From positions 65,693,312 to 65,757,311 of the forward strand of contig CM057826.1 in the NCBI GenBank assembly GCA_030068075.1: 64,000 nt of DNA, written 5' to 3'. The translations under genes and the position numbers were made by a program. This stretch comes from Paguma larvata (Eukaryota > Chordata > Mammalia > Carnivora > Viverridae). Below are positions 12,589 through 25,995 of the stretch, piece after piece. Under the pieces are notes generated by a model. It was not told the origin of the DNA and did not search any database. It saw only the letters and a program-made list of their open reading frames with translations. Within the stretch, counting starts at the first letter, position 1. Every line of letters starts with the position of its first letter.

Positions 12589-13751
12589 CATGAAGAGGGT
12601 TTAAAATTTTTCTATTAAACTAAAAAGTTCATTTTTAGAGAAGCTTGTTCACCTAACAGCAATGAGTGAGTATCCCTTCACACTATGCCGTGTTGTGCTG
12701 TGGGTGCAATGGAGGGCATACTCTCATGGAGCTTACCATCTGCTTGCTGGCTTCCATATCTATTATAAATCCAAAAGGTTTGCACATCATATGTAACATA
12801 CAAAATAGAATGTAGTTTAACCCCATTGTAACAGACATCAAAGCCAGTATTTATAACACTGGGGTCAGAGCACAGTGGGGAAAATTTTTTAAGAAAGAAG
12901 AATCATCCTAGTTATGCAGAAAATATAATGTCCTTCCCAGGTTACCTCACTCCAGGTTCCTTAACAGAGTCTGTTACATTTTTTTCCTCACATACAAGTT
13001 ATTTTTGTGAGCGCACTAAAGCCTTTGGAAAATTAATTCTTACAGGTACTATAAATACTGGCATGTTTTTTATATTGATTCCTGTTTATCTTTAAGGTCT
13101 GATTTGGCTTCTCAATCAAAAGCAATGATTTAAGTATAGAGTTCCTTCTGTTGCACTTACCCTCCAACGTGATCACCAGGTCACAAGACTTGTGGGCTAA
13201 GAAGACAAGAAAGACTAGTCTTGAGGAAGAGGGCCCAACCCTCTTCCAGGAATGGAGATTGTGGAGATTAAGGTTTAGAATGGGCAGATTTAAGGGTGCT
13301 TGACACCCTCACTGTCCATCTTAAGGTAAGGGGTGGTTATAAATATTCAGATAGATAAGGAGCCTAAGCACCTTAGATTAGTGGCATGACCTGCTGGTAA
13401 GGAGTTGGTAAGTAGGGAGAGATATCATATACAGCCATTTTCAAATACACAGTCTGTTGTCTGGGTGAGATGAGAAGCCAGATATCTGGTGTTAGCACAA
13501 GAAGCCCAAATACTCAGAGAGGATTCTGCACATTAGTGCAGAAGGTGTACCAGTCCATCCATTTTGCAGTAGACGTCAGGTAGGATTTAGCAGACACTGG
13601 GAAGATTTAAGGACCCAATCGCCCCTCCACTGCCTTACAAAGGCCGTACCTCTCCCCCATGTATTCAAATATCATCTTAGAAAAGAGAATGAGAGACAGA
13701 GAATCTGAAAGGAAGGCAGTTTTCCCAAAAGAAATAAGGTAACATTTAAAT
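12589..13751. other. Unique non-coding DNA
   Basis: I find no recognisable transposon and no splice-bounded exon. The sequence becomes moderately GC-rich from 13140. Open frames are short and unconvincing. Confidence 0.35.
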
Positions 13752-15195
13752 AATCTTGGGGAGATTGCAAAGCAGAAGGACCCTAAGCTTACCTCATCCC
13801 ACAGATACAACTAGGTAACACTCACGTCCGTGTAAATAACTCAGAAAAATGACCCAAAGACTGGAAGAACAAACTTGAAAACTAAATGTAGAGAAGAGGT
13901 CGCATCAAAGAGGGCAGGAAAGGTGAAGAGTTGGTGGGGAACAAAACAGACCCTAGGACTGTCTTCAGGAGGGTGCTAAGAAGAAAACAGCATGGAAGCC
14001 CACAGAGATAAAACATAGAAACAACAGCTTGAAAACTGCCTGGCACATATAGGTGGGAGAGTTATTTACTAATCTCAAAGCATGTTCCTTAGGGAAAAGA
14101 ACCTTGGGAGACTCCTCCAGGAACAAAGGAGGTGTCAGGCACCATTTCCCTCCCCTTCCCCTCAGCATAAACAGCTGGAACCAGGTGTGGGAACCTGTAG
14201 GAACCAGTTCAGCACCAACGTTCCCTACCTAATTTTCTTACACCATAACCTGTCCAACAGCACTTCAGTGGATCTGCCTTCTCCAGGCAGGATGGCCTCA
14301 GTCCAGATGCTGCAGGCCCCTACCTCAGAAGACCAGCCCAAATGTTGCAAACACTGGGCACCTCACCCACATGTGCTTTGTATATCTGCCCCATCCAACC
14401 CAGTCATAGGTCCCAGCAAGGGCAGCAGGAGCAGCAGGAGCAGATCCCCTGTCACAGAGGACTAGTGCACAAACTTTGCTAAAACTGCATGCCCCACCCC
14501 CCAAGCATGTTGGGGTCTACCCCCTCCGATACACTTTTGGCAGGAGCCCATCCAAACTAGGGCCACAAGCCTGGTAGTGTGCAAACATCCTTGAAAGGAA
14601 CATACACCACTCCAAAGTAACTCCTGCCCAGGAAAGAGGGAAAGAACCACACACACCAGCCAGACTGTGGCCCCAGCAATGGGCAGGAGGAAGCCAGCTG
14701 GTCTGATTGCAGACCCTGCCCACCAACAAAACTTCTCAGTAAACAACACAAGGGAAACACCCCCCTGCAACTGGTGCTACTGCATCTCTGGCAAATGCCT
14801 CATATGACTAAATTCAAGCCCATGGTAGCCTAGGATTAGTCCACTAACACCACAGGCAAAAAACACTGAGCACAACAGGCAAAGAGCCACTGCAGATGAT
14901 TGGACTGAAGGCAAAAGTGACTCAGCCACAACAGCAGGGTTCATGCAACACAAATAGGAGACACCCATGAAGTGCCAAGTTCTGGTAAAAAAGGGGACTC
15001 TGCACTGCAAGGCACTACAGGACCTCATCTTCATAAGGCTGCTACTTTCAAGAGCAGAAGATTTAGCTGACTTTCCTAACACATAGAAACAAACACAGAA
15101 AGTGAGACAAAATGAAGAGTCAGAGGAATATGTACCAAATGCAAGAACAGGACAAAACCACAATATAAGATCTAAGTGAAATTAAGGTAAATAAT

Positions 15196-15990
15196 ATGCC
15201 TGATCGAGAATGTAAAGTAATGATCATAGAGACATTCCCTGGACTTGAGAAAATAGTGGAGGACATCAGTGACACTTTAACAAAAGAGATAAAAAAGAAC
15301 CAATCAGAGATGCAGAACACAATAAATGAAAGTGAAAATACACCAGATGGAATATATAGAAGACTAGAAAAAGCAAAAGAACACATCAGCAACCTGGATG
15401 ACAGAGTATTGGAAAACAAGCTGTACATGATAGGAAAAAAAATACACAAAATACAAAATAAGAATAGACAGGAAACAGCAATACCACCAAGTGTAATGAC
15501 ATTCACAGTATAGGGATTCCAAAAGGAGAAGGGAGAGAAAAGGGGGCAGAAAATGTATCTGAAGAAATAATAACTGAGATAGTCCTGAGTCTGGGGAAGG
15601 ACACAAATTCTGTGCCAAGAGGCACAGAAATTCCATGAAAAATCAACCCAAGGAGACCCACACCAAGACACACAGTAATTAAAATGGCAAAATGTAGTGA
15701 TAAACAGGGAATTTTAAAAGCAGCATGAGGAAAAAATAAGTTACATAGAAGGGAAACCCCATAAGCCTATCAGCTGATTTTTCAGTGAAAATTTTGCAGG
15801 CCAGAAGGTAATATGTTGTAAGGTAATAATATGTTCAAATTGCTGAAAAGGAGGGAAATCTGTATCCAAGAATACTCTATTCAGCAAGACTATCCTTTAG
15901 AATAGAAGGAGAGATAAAGACTTTCTCAGAAAACAAAAGTCAAAGGAATTCATTACCACTAAAGAAACGTTAAAAGGACCTCTCTGAGAA
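15196..15990 (+). pseudogene. Decayed L1 ORF1 (RNA-binding chaperone) of copy 1
   Basis: The first segment reads MPDRECKVMIIETFPGLEK and is rich in coiled-coil heptads (ISNLDDRVLENK). It stops at 15511-15513 after a frameshift. Homology to the ORF1 core continues in other frames to about 15990, where 'ctgaaaaggagggaaatctg' and 'tctcagaaaacaaaag' match the C-terminal domain of the better copy at 49603. L1 ORF1 normally makes a trimeric RNA-binding protein of about 300-380 residues; this one cannot. Confidence 0.75.
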
Positions 15991-16383
15991 GGAAATAATA
16001 TATTAATATTATAAATAATAGCAAAAAAGCAGAAAGCATAAAAGCAGTAAAATTAAGTATATCTGTAAAATAAGTCAAGGGACTCGCAAAATAAAAGGAT
16101 ATCAATTATGATACCATATACCTACAACATAGAGGTGAGAAGACTAAAGAATGGGTTCAAAGTTAAGTGACCATCAACTTAACATAGAATGCTATATGCA
16201 GAAGACATTATACACAACCTTAATGGTAACCACAAATCAAAAACCAGTGATAGGTATGCAAAAAATAAGGAGAAAGGGATCCAAGTATATCACCAAAGAA
16301 AGACAATTTATCATGAGAGAAGAGAAAAGGGAAGAAAGGAACAGAGAAAAAATACAAAAATGACCACAAAACAAGTAATAAAA

Positions 16384-19300
16384 TGGCAATAATACATATC
16401 TACCAAATAATTACTTTGAACGTAAATGGACAAAATATGCCAATCAAAAGATATAGAGTGAAGGACTGGATAAAAAAGCAAGACTCATCCATATGCTGCC
16501 TACAAAAGATTCATTTCAGACCTAAAGATATAGGCGGATTAAAAGTGAGGGGATGGAGAAACATTTATCATGCAAATTCATGTGAAAAGAAAGCTAGGGT
16601 AGCAATATTTATATTGGACAAAAAAGACTCTAAAACAAAGCTAGTAACAAGAGAGAAAGAAGAAGATATATCACTGGTGAATATTCATTCACCCAACATG
16701 GAAGCACCCAAATACCTAAAACAGTTAATAACAAACATAAAGGAAGTAATTGACAGTAACACCTGAATTTTATCAAAGGAAAGATTATCCAAGCAGAAAA
16801 TCAACAAGAAAACAGTGGCTTTGAATGACACATTGGACTAGATGGATTTAACAGATATATTCAGAACATTTCATCCTAAGACAGCAGAATACACACTTTA
16901 TTCAAGTGCACACAGAACATTCTCCAAAATAGATCACATGTTAGGCCACAAAACAAATCTGAACAAATTCAAAAAATCAAAGTCATACTATGCATATTTT
17001 CCAACCATGACACTATGAATCTGGAAAGAACACAAATACATGGATGTTAAATAGCATGCGACTAAACAGTGAATGGGCCAACCAAGAAATCAAAAGAGAA
17101 ATAAACAATACATGGTGACAAATGAAAATGAAAGCACAATGGTCCAAAATCTTTGGGATGTAGCAAAAGCAGCTCTAAGAAGGAAGTTTATAGCAAAACA
17201 GGCCTACCTCAAGAAGAAAGAAAAATATCAAACAACCTAAACTTACACTTAAAGGAGCTAGAAAAAAAAAACAAATAAAACAGAACAGCAGTAGAAGGAA
17301 GGAAATAATCAAGAGTATAGCAAAAACAAACTATATAAAAAACTAAAAAACAAACAAACAAAAAAACAAACAAAGAAAGATCAATGAAATCAGGAGCTGG
17401 TTCTTTGAAAAGATCAACAAAATTGATAAATCTTTAGCTAGATTCACTAAAGAAAATAAGAGAGAGAGAACCCAAATAAACAAAATCAGAAATGAAAGAG
17501 GAGAAAAAACAGACAGCACAGAAATACAAAAGATTATAAGGGAATGTCATAAAAAATTATAGGCCAACAAATTGAACAATGAAGAAGAAATGGATAACTT
17601 CAGAGACACACATCACCCCCCAAAACAGAATAAAAAAGAAACAGAAAATTTGAACAATGTGATTACCAGTAATGAAACTGAATCAAAAAACTCCCAACAA
17701 AAAATTTCCAGGACCAGATGACTTCACAGGTATATTCTACCTAATATTTAAAGAAGAGTTCATACCTATTCTTCTTAAACTATTCCAAAAATAGAAGAGG
17801 AAAGAGAGCTTCCAGATCATTCTATGAGACCAGCATTTCCCTGATACCAAAATCAGATAAAAATGCTATAAAAAAAGGAAAGTTCTGGCCACTATCTCTG
17901 ATAAACGTAGATGCAAAAATCCTCAATAAAATATTAGCAAACTGAGTCCAACAATACATTTAAAAAATTATTCACCGCGATCAAGTGCGATTTATTCCTG
18001 GATACAAGAGTGGTTCAATATTCACAAATGAATCAACATGGTACATGACATCAATGAGACAAAAAGTAAAAACCATATGATCCTTTTAATAGATGCAGAA
18101 AAAGTTATTTGACATAGTACAACAGTAATTTATCAGAAACATTCTCCACAAAATAGGTTTAGAGGAAACATACCTCAACATAATAAAGGGCAGGCATGAA
18201 AACCCCACAGTTAACATCATCTTAGTCCTCAGTGGTGAAACATGAGAACTTCTCCCCTAAGGTCAGGAACAAGACACTGATATTCACTCTTAGCACTTTT
18301 ATTCAACATGATACTGGAAGTCCTAGCCATAGCAATCAGACAAGAAAAAGGAGAAAGCATCCCAATTTGTAAGGAAGGCGTAAAGCTTTCATTATTTGCA
18401 GATGACATGATATTCTACATGGAAAACCCTAAAGATCCCACCAAAAAATCGACTAAAACTGATAAATTAATTCTGTAATGTCACAGGATACAAAATTGAT
18501 GTACACATATCTGTTGAATATCTAATAATGTAGCCAGCAGAAAGAGAAATTAAGAGAATAATCCCATTTACAATTGCGGCAAAAATAACAAAATACCTAG
18601 GACTAAACTTAGCCAAGGAGGTGAAAGATTTGTACTCTGAAATAATAAAACATTGATGAAAAAAACTGAAGATGACACAAATGGAAAAACATTCATGCCC
18701 ATGGATTGAAAGAACAAATATTGGTAAAATGTCCATACTACTTAAGATAATCTACAGATTTAATTAAATGCCTATCAAAATACCAACATCACTTTTCACA
18801 TAACCAGTACTAAAATCCTAAAATTTGTATGAATCACAAAAGACTCCGAATAGCCAAACAGTCTTGAAAAAGTGATATCACAATCCCAGATTTTAAGTTA
18901 TATTAGAAAGCTGTAGTAATCAAAACATTATGGTAATAATAGAGAAACAACCATATAGGTTAACAGAACAAAACAGAGAGCCCAGAAACAAATTCACGAT
19001 TATATGGTCAATTAATATTTGATAAAGGAGGCAAGAAGATGCAATGGGAAAACGGCAGTCTCTTCAACAAACAGTGTTGGGGAAACTGGAAAGCCATTTG
19101 TGAAAATGGGAAAGTGGACTGTTTTCTTACACAATACACAGAAAGAAAGTCAAAATGAATTAAGGACCTAAATATGAGGCCTGAAATATTAAAATCCTCA
19201 AAGAGAGCAGAGGCAGTAATTTCTCTGATATCAGTCAAAACAACATCTTTTTAGATATGTCTCCTGAGGCAAGGAAGATAAAATAAAAAATAAACTTTAA

Positions 19301-20095
19301 GTACTACATCAAAATAAAAAGCTTCTGCAAAGGAAACAACCAACAAAATTAAATACAACCTACTGAATGAGAGAAGGTATTTATAAATGACATATCTGAT
19401 ATAGGGTTTGTATCCAAAATATATAAAGAATTTATATAACTTGACATCAAGAAAAAAATAAAAATTCCAGTTAAAATGGGCAGGAGACATGAATAGACAC
19501 TTCTTCAAAGAAGACATACAAATGGTTAAAAATACATGAAAAGATGCTTAACATCAATTATCATTAGGGGAATGCAAATTAGAACCACAATGTGATATCA
19601 CCTCCTACCCAGCAGAATGGCTAAAATAAAAAAACACAAGAAATAAGTACTGGGGGAAGATGTGGAGAAAAATGAGCCTTGTGCAATGCTGGTGGAAATT
19701 CAAACTGGTGTACCTCTGTGGAAATCAGAGTATGGAGGTTCCTGAAAAAATTAAAAACAGAACGATCATATGAGCCAGTAATTGCACCAATGGATATTTA
19801 CTCAAAAAACAGAACAACCCTAATTCAAAAAGATATATGTAGCCCTCTGTTTACTGGAGCATTATTTATAATAGACAAATTATGGAAGCAGTCCGAGTGT
19901 CCACTGCTATAGATAAAGCAGAGGTAGTATATATTTACAATGGAATAATATTCAACTATAAAAAGGAATGAAATCTTGCCATTTGCAACAACAGGGGTAG
20001 AGTATAGAGAGGATTATGCTAAGTGAAATAAGCCAGTCAGGGAAAGGCGAGTATCATATGATTTCACTCATGAGTAGAATTTAAGAACCAAAACA
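16384..20095 (+). pseudogene. Decayed L1 ORF2 (endonuclease and reverse transcriptase) of copy 1
   Basis: The start holds the endonuclease opening ITLNVNGQNMPIKRYRVKDW and the CCLQKIHF motif, where the usual QETH catalytic Glu is changed to Lys. Further on are the 'tttgcagatgacatgat' reverse-transcriptase active-site region (FADDM, about 18398), here in a broken frame, and a 3' cysteine-rich end near 19680. Frames shift repeatedly and the last open piece ends at 19912. It is non-functional. Confidence 0.8.
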
Positions 20096-20584
20096 TAAGC
20101 AAAGGGAAAACAAGAGACAAATCAAAAAGCAGACTCTTAACTATAGAGAACAGACAGTTACCAGAGGGAAGATGGGTGGGGATCCCTGAAACAAATGAAG
20201 AAGATTGAGAATACTCTTATCACGAGGAGCACTGTGTAATACATGGAATTGTTAAATCACTATATTGTACACCTGAAACTAATAAAGCACTGTATGCTAA
20301 CTACACTGAAATTAAAATAAAAAAGAGAATGTCATGATTTCTTAGATTTGTATAATTTTAAAATAGACTGAGCTTCATCTTTCCCTTGCCGCAAAATAAC
20401 CAGCAGAGGGAGTCTCTTGAGGAAGATCCAAGCGGTTTTTACAAAATTTCAGAAACCAAGTTTTCTGTTTATATTAAAAATATATTATTAAACTAAATTT
20501 GCGTTCTTGCAACATAAAAATGAAACCTACTATCCATCATATAAATATAGATGGATAGGGAATCTAAACATTAGGCACCAATTT

Positions 20585-21535
20585 GATGTATTCATTCCTT
20601 TATTAATTCACTTAACTAATATTTATTTGCTGTCTGATACTCTTTTAGGAACTGGGGATATATCAATGAATCAATTAATGTAAAGAAAATATAGTATTTT
20701 ATGTATTAAAAATATATGTCTATACATATAAAACAAGTAATAAAAGTACGATATAATTCCAGATAGGGATAAGTGAGGATAAAAATAAAGCTGGTGGGGG
20801 GAGAGTAATAAGGGAAAGTCTGTTTCAGATAGGGTCATCAGGGATGAATTTTTTTAAGGATTTTAGCAAAACTGAAACAAAGAGAATTTAATTCTAATTT
20901 CCTGAGGGAAGAGCATTCCAGTTTTAACAGAAAGTAAAAATGCCTGAAGTAGTCATTCACACTTTTCCTCCCTTCTAGGCACATGGTAGCATTGTATTTT
21001 TGGCACTTTTGTGTTGTGATGGGTCACACGGCAAATTCTGGCCAACAAACTGTGGAAAGATATGAGTGTCACTTCTGGACTGAAGCATTTACTTGTTGGA
21101 TTGAAAACTTACAGGTTTCGTTTTTTTTCCCCTTTTTAGAATAATAATTAACAATGGTCAAGATATTGGGTCTTCTCTCACTTTTATATCTTTTAATAAA
21201 CATGACGGACCCAAGCAGACAAAGCCTTTGGCTTTAAGAGTTTTAGATGTGGAGTTACTACATTACTGCAGAATAGTCCAGCTCATCCTGATGTGACAGG
21301 AGTGAGTCAGTGTGTTCAAAGAAAAGCAAGGAATCCACTGGGGCTGGAGAAGAGGAGGTTCCAGAGACGTGGGAAGAAGGTGAAGTTAGAAGTAAATTTG
21401 GGCCATATTATGTAATACTATGAAAGCCATGATTCTAGCTTTGGAATTTTTACTAAGTGGTGGGAAATTTTTGTAGCAGGATGATGCAGCAAACAACTTT
21501 GGCCTGTATCTGTAATAGTATGGAACTTATGTTAA
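20585..21535 (-). repeat. L2 LINE remnant, minus strand
   Basis: Plus-strand blocks 'attcattcctttattaattca', 'aggaactggggatatatcaatg', 'ggaagagcattccag' and 'ggccatattatgtaatactatg' follow the order of the reverse-complemented 3' end of L2. This repeat spread before mammalian radiation and is fully degraded. Confidence 0.65.
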
Positions 21536-21552
21536 AAAATAAAATGATTTCT

Positions 21553-21778
21553 GGGGTGCCTGGATGGCTCAGTCGGTTAAGTAGCTGACTTCAGCTCAGG
21601 TCATGATCTCACAGTCTGTGAGTTCGAGCCCCGCATCGGGCTCTGTACTGACGGCTCAAAGCCTGGAGGCTGTTTCAGTTTCTGTGTCTCCCTCTCTCTC
21701 TGCCCTTCCCCTGCTCACGCTCTGTCTCTAAGTGTCTCAAAAATAAATGTTAAAAAAATTTTAAAAATTAAAAAAATA
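21553..21778 (+). mobile_element. Feline-type SINE, plus strand, with exact target-site duplication
   Basis: It begins ggggtgcctggatggctcag, with a B box-like gagttcgagccccg, a CT-rich middle and a tail of TTAAAAA repeats. The 16-bp aaataaaatgatttct lies at both 21537-21552 and 21779-21794. It is well preserved, so among the younger SINEs here. It interrupts the end of the L2 remnant. Confidence 0.95.
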
Positions 21779-21794
21779 AAATAAAATGATTTCT

Positions 21795-22681
21795 TATGTG
21801 AAGATGTAATTTAATTCGCCAAAGGTTAAATATCCTTTGCTGAGAATTTAATAAATTATAAAATAGTGATTTAGGAGCTAAAAAGATTTCAACTCGAACC
21901 GAACACTTTGGATAAGTTACAATACAAAATGAGGATGGATCTAAGTATTTTTCCACTGGCAACATTTAGAAATTTATAAAATGTGTGAAACTAATGCGAT
22001 AAAAGTAAAACCAAACAACAAAACTTAAAATTGACTCAAGGGTCTTAAAACTTTGTTCAAAGTTATAAATAAAAATATGCATAACTTTATGCTGCAGAGT
22101 GATGCTCTTTGTGTTATTGTTGCTCTACTCAAAAAAGAGAAAAAGTTTGACTACTTTATCTTTTCTTCTCAACAAGAAAGGCATGTATTGATCATATCAA
22201 TGGCTGTGATTGCTTCAACACAAGCGGAGAGGCATAATTTGCAACAGGGGGACTATGAAGCTCATAATGTGTGCAGGTAGGTGCTTCAGTGGCTTTCATT
22301 CACTTTATAGCTTCCATATCAATGGCAAGGAAAATAGGTTTGATTGGATTTGGCAGCTTTCCTCTAACAATATTTTCAAGAGATGGGATTGCTTGGAGTT
22401 GAATTCTCAATCATTTCCTGCTGTAAGAAGCAGGATAAAACAATGTCTCCAGCATCAAATGTAATTAGTTCTTCTATTGACTTGTATTTTTAATGTTAAA
22501 ATCATTTCTCTGTGTGAAGAACTAATAAATACTATTCTTTCTCATACACATACTAATATCCTTGAAAACTAAATGGATTTGTTTGACAACTTATTTCTCT
22601 GTCTCTGAGATCAAAACATTAAGGTAATATTACAAGTTGATAACAGGAATAGTATTTTGAAATATTCAATTATTACAGACT
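21795..22681. other. Unique non-coding DNA
   Basis: This is AT-rich sequence with no repeat or exon I can recognise. Confidence 0.4.
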
Positions 22682-22754
22682 GTGGATTTTATTCTTCCCT
22701 CCTTCTTCTCCCGTATCATGTTCCTTCGCCATCATTTTAGTGTTATAGTACTCA

Positions 22755-22935
22755 CAGGGATGACACATTCCCATGTCCACAGTGGCATTATTCACCATAG
22801 CCAAAAGACAGAAGCAAGCCAAGTGTCCATTGATAGATGGATAAGAAAACTCTGTTTTATACATAGAATGGTAGAGTATTCATCATTAGAAAGGAAGGAA
22901 ATCCTGAAACATGCTAAATTTCAGAGAGAAAGAGA
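22755..22935 (+). repeat. Old L1 ORF2 3' fragment, plus strand
   Basis: The blocks 'cattattcaccatagccaaaa', 'caagtgtccattgatagatgg' and 'agaaaggaaggaaatcctg' are the usual 3' end of mammalian L1 ORF2. It is more diverged than the carnivore L1 copies, so probably an L1M-type relic. Confidence 0.75.
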
Positions 22936-23634
22936 AAGAACAGACAGCATAGGCTAAAAGAAACTCAACAGAGGCATAGGAGTGACATAGAAAATTATCC
23001 CTAATAAGACATTCATAAAATCAAGCATTTTGAAAAGAATGAACCTCTTCCAGAAAGCTAAGTCCAGCTCCAGAAACAGCAACTCTCTGCAAATATAGTG
23101 ACCAGGGAGGTGCCATTTCCCACTGATTCTAAGAAGCACATTTATTTCATGTTTACATTTACATGAAATTCATTTAATTACATTTATTACAATGTCAGAT
23201 TGTAATGTTTCCTATAATTGATGGTACTTTACAATTGCTGTCAGCCAAACAACAGTTGTGACACAGGTACCAGTGTCGGTGCATATACAAACTTGATCAC
23301 TACCAACCTTACTTCACTTGGTCTGTGTGCATTTTTGGCTCTGTACAAGTTGTGTTGCCTTGCTATTTAAAATGTCTTTTAAAAAAATTACACTATGATT
23401 TAGCACTGAAACAAAAGTTGGCTTATAAGCAGGGAGACACAGAAACAGAACAGCAGGGTATAAATTGGATGTTAGTGAAACAAATGTTCATTATTGGAAG
23501 AATACCTACGACTCCATGTTTGTTTGCAAAACAACAACGAAGTGAATTAAGGACCTTAAAAGAAGATACACATAAGTAGAAGAAGCTGTGTAGCATCTTG
23601 TTACTGAGTTCGTTGGTTAGCTATTGTGACAATA

Positions 23635-24070
23635 ATGTTCCCTAACAGCCTCCCCAAACTCAGTGGTCAAAAACAACTTATTATTATCATGCCTGGTTCT
23701 GAAGGTCAGCTGAGGTTGAGCTGGCTTACATGGGAGTTACTGAGATGGCTCAGCTTTTCATGTTTCTGTTCTACATGTTGTATGGTTATAACAAAGTTCA
23801 TTTATCCAGCCCCCTGTTCATCAATGCTTCCAATTTTAGCAATAGACATTCTCAAACAAGACATTTTGTGGACAAGTATTTTCATTTCTCCAGGTAGATA
23901 ACCAAAAGTATAATGCTTAGGTCATAGATAATGAAAGTTGAACTATACAGGAATAACTCGAATGTCTTACATAGTTGGTGTATTATCTTAGTCATCCCAG
24001 CAATGTATGAGGGTTCTATTTGTTCCACACCTTCATCAATACTTAGAAGAATCAGTCATTCTGCCATCTT
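23635..24070 (-). repeat. Ancient repeats: unclassified piece then L1M fragment, minus strand
   Basis: The segment 23635-23780 ('cccaaactcagtggtcaaaa', 'aacaacttattattatcat') is like a common old mammalian repeat that I cannot name safely. The segment 23790-24070 contains 'ttcatttctccaggtagata' and 'cccagcaatgtatgagggtt', the reverse complement of the L1 ORF2 3' end. Confidence 0.55.
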
Positions 24071-24224
24071 TTGGCTCGCAGTGTTTCTGACAAGAAGGTA
24101 GCTATGATCCTTATGGTTCTTTTATATGTAACATGTCTTCCCCTCAGCCCCCGGGTCCTTTAAATTTTTTTTTCTTTCTTTTTGGCTTTTAGCAACTTGA
24201 CTCTGTATCCCTAGGTATATTTTT

Positions 24225-24690
24225 CTTTATTCTACTTGAGTTTTGTTACTTGGGGTTTGTTAAGCTTTGTGTCCTGTAGATTGAGATCTTTTGTTAAATT
24301 TGAAAAAAAAAAATTGTCCATTATTTGTAAAACATGTTTTCTGCATCATTCTTTTTTTTTTTCTCCTTCTAGGACTTCAAGTACACACATTTTAGATAGG
24401 TTGTTAATTACAGAAGTTACAGATGCCTTGTTTATTTTTTTCTACCTTTTTCTCTGCTATGACTTTCAGTTAGAAATTTTCTACTGAAGATCTTTAGTAA
24501 CACTATCCAAATTGCTTTAATACTCCTGCAATGAAATTTTGTTTTGAGACATTAGAAACTTCAATTTTAGAAACTGAATTTGATTCCTTTTTATTTTAGA
24601 ATTTCCACATCTCCCAAAATATTTCATCTCTTTAACCATTTTGTTGATCTTTTCCCATAAATTCTTTAACTTGTTTTTCATAATTATGCT
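24225..24690 (-). repeat. L1M fragment, minus strand
   Basis: The blocks 'cttgagttttgttacttggg', 'attgtccattatttgtaaaa', 'aagtacacacattttagat' and 'attttagaatttccacat' in order match a reverse-complemented 5'/ORF1 region of old mammalian L1. It is strongly diverged. Confidence 0.6.
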
Positions 24691-25559
24691 AGATTCTGGA
24701 GCTGCTAATTCTAGTATCTGAAGCACTTCTGTTTACATTATTGACTTTTTTTCACTTGGTAATGAGACCTATTTTTTATGCTACATCACATATCATTTTA
24801 CTGTATTCTGAATAATATGTATAAAAAAGCAATATAAAGTTTTCAATTCAAATTTTGTTTCTTTACCAGAGAATGCAAGCCAGCGATCCTCTTTGCCAGT
24901 TAAGGTGAGGGTATTGGCATTGAAAATCTTTATAGAGTCAAACTAAAGTGGAATTATATCACACCTTTAGTTACTGAGTTCTCCTGTGATTAGCCCTGTT
25001 CCAGTCTCTTGTCTCATCACTGCCCTTTTTAGCTTGCCCATATTTCAACTGTGAGAAAGCTGGGATTCAGTTTAAGACATTTTTGTTTGGATTCAACTTT
25101 GGCAGTGCTCTGGGATCCAAGAAACACAAGAAGAGGTGAGTCCTTTCTGCTAATCAGCCCCTCCTCTGTGACTGAATTCTCAGTGATATTCAGAGAGGGA
25201 AACTTGTATGACTGAGCTAACTGTTCTTTGTTTGGACTCTTGCAGATCTGAACAGCTCCTGCCATCTCCGCACCATGTAAAAGTCAGCCATTTTCTCTCT
25301 GCCGTGGCAGAGTCTCTTCACCTACTGCAGCCCCACGTCTCCACCCATCCATGTCCAGACCAGCAGCTGTCTCTTAGGTAGAGAAGCTCCTAAGGCAGCA
25401 CTTGCTTGCTCTGGAATTCAGTTCATTAAGCCTTGATTATATCTAATATTCTTCATTATCCTCTTAGGAAATGATGTTTACTCAATCTGTCTTGTTGATA
25501 TTTCTCTTACTGTGATTCAGTGAGATTCTTAGGTTATTCTTCAAAGAAATCAGAAGTGG
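24691..25559. other. Unique non-coding DNA
   Basis: No recognisable mobile element is present. The region 24870-25380 is moderately GC-rich, with no splice-bounded exon I can defend. Confidence 0.35.
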
Positions 25560-25682
25560 AAGATAACATTCACCTTTGAACTTAAATTTGTATTGTACTT
25601 TTATGTTGTTTTTACAAAAATGTCCCCATTTAGGGCTTAAATACCTACATCTCTTTTGAAGGAATTAAAACACCTCATTCAG

Positions 25683-25876
25683 GGACACCTGGGTGGCTTG
25701 GTCAGTTAGGAATCTGATGCTTGATTTCACATCAGGTCATGGTCTCACAGTTCGTGAGTTTGAGCACTGTGTCAGGCTCTGTGCTGATAGTGCGGAAGCT
25801 GCTTAGGATCTTCTCTCTGACCCCTTCCACTCTCTCCCTCAAAGTAAACAAATAAACTTAAAATATTAAAAAAAAA
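25683..25876 (+). mobile_element. Feline-type SINE, plus strand, at the outer edge of the left inverted-repeat arm
   Basis: It begins gacacctgggtggcttggtc, has gagtttgagcactgt, a shortened CT-rich part and a poly(A) tail. A short CATTCA repeat flanks it (25675-25680 and 25878-25883). The matching place at the right arm (about 28262-28266) is an uninterrupted 'cattcac' in reverse complement, so this SINE is absent there. Confidence 0.9.
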
Positions 25877-25892
25877 CCATTCACAGTGCAAT

Positions 25893-25993
25893 TAAAAAAT
25901 TTGTTTAAGTAATCTCTACACCATTGTAGGGCTTGAACTCACAACCCCAAGATCAAGAGTTGCATGCTCTACTGATTGAGCCAGTCAGGCACC
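25893..25993 (-). mobile_element. Short tRNA-derived SINE, minus strand
   Basis: Reading minus, ggtgcctgactggctcaatc, then 'gttgtgagttcaagccctac', then a short A-rich tail, with no long CT tract. It is therefore a shorter, older type of carnivore SINE. It is flanked by 'tcacagtgcaatt' on both sides (25881-25893 and 25995-26007). It is missing from the matching site at the right arm. Confidence 0.85.
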
Positions 25994-25995
25994 CT

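Larger units (their letters stand above)
13752..20330 (+). mobile_element. Old, near full-length carnivore L1 (copy 1)
   Basis: The element starts near 'ggaccctaagcttacctc', a 5'UTR start that matches the copy at 30003. It then has about 1.4 kb of 5'UTR, an ORF1 remnant (from about 15196), an ORF2 remnant (about 16384-20090) and a 3'UTR ending in an A-rich tail at 20300-20330 after the 'gtacacctgaaactaataaa' block. Total length is close to a complete L1 (about 6.6 kb). Many stops and frameshifts make it inactive. No clear target-site duplication was found, in keeping with its age. Confidence 0.85.
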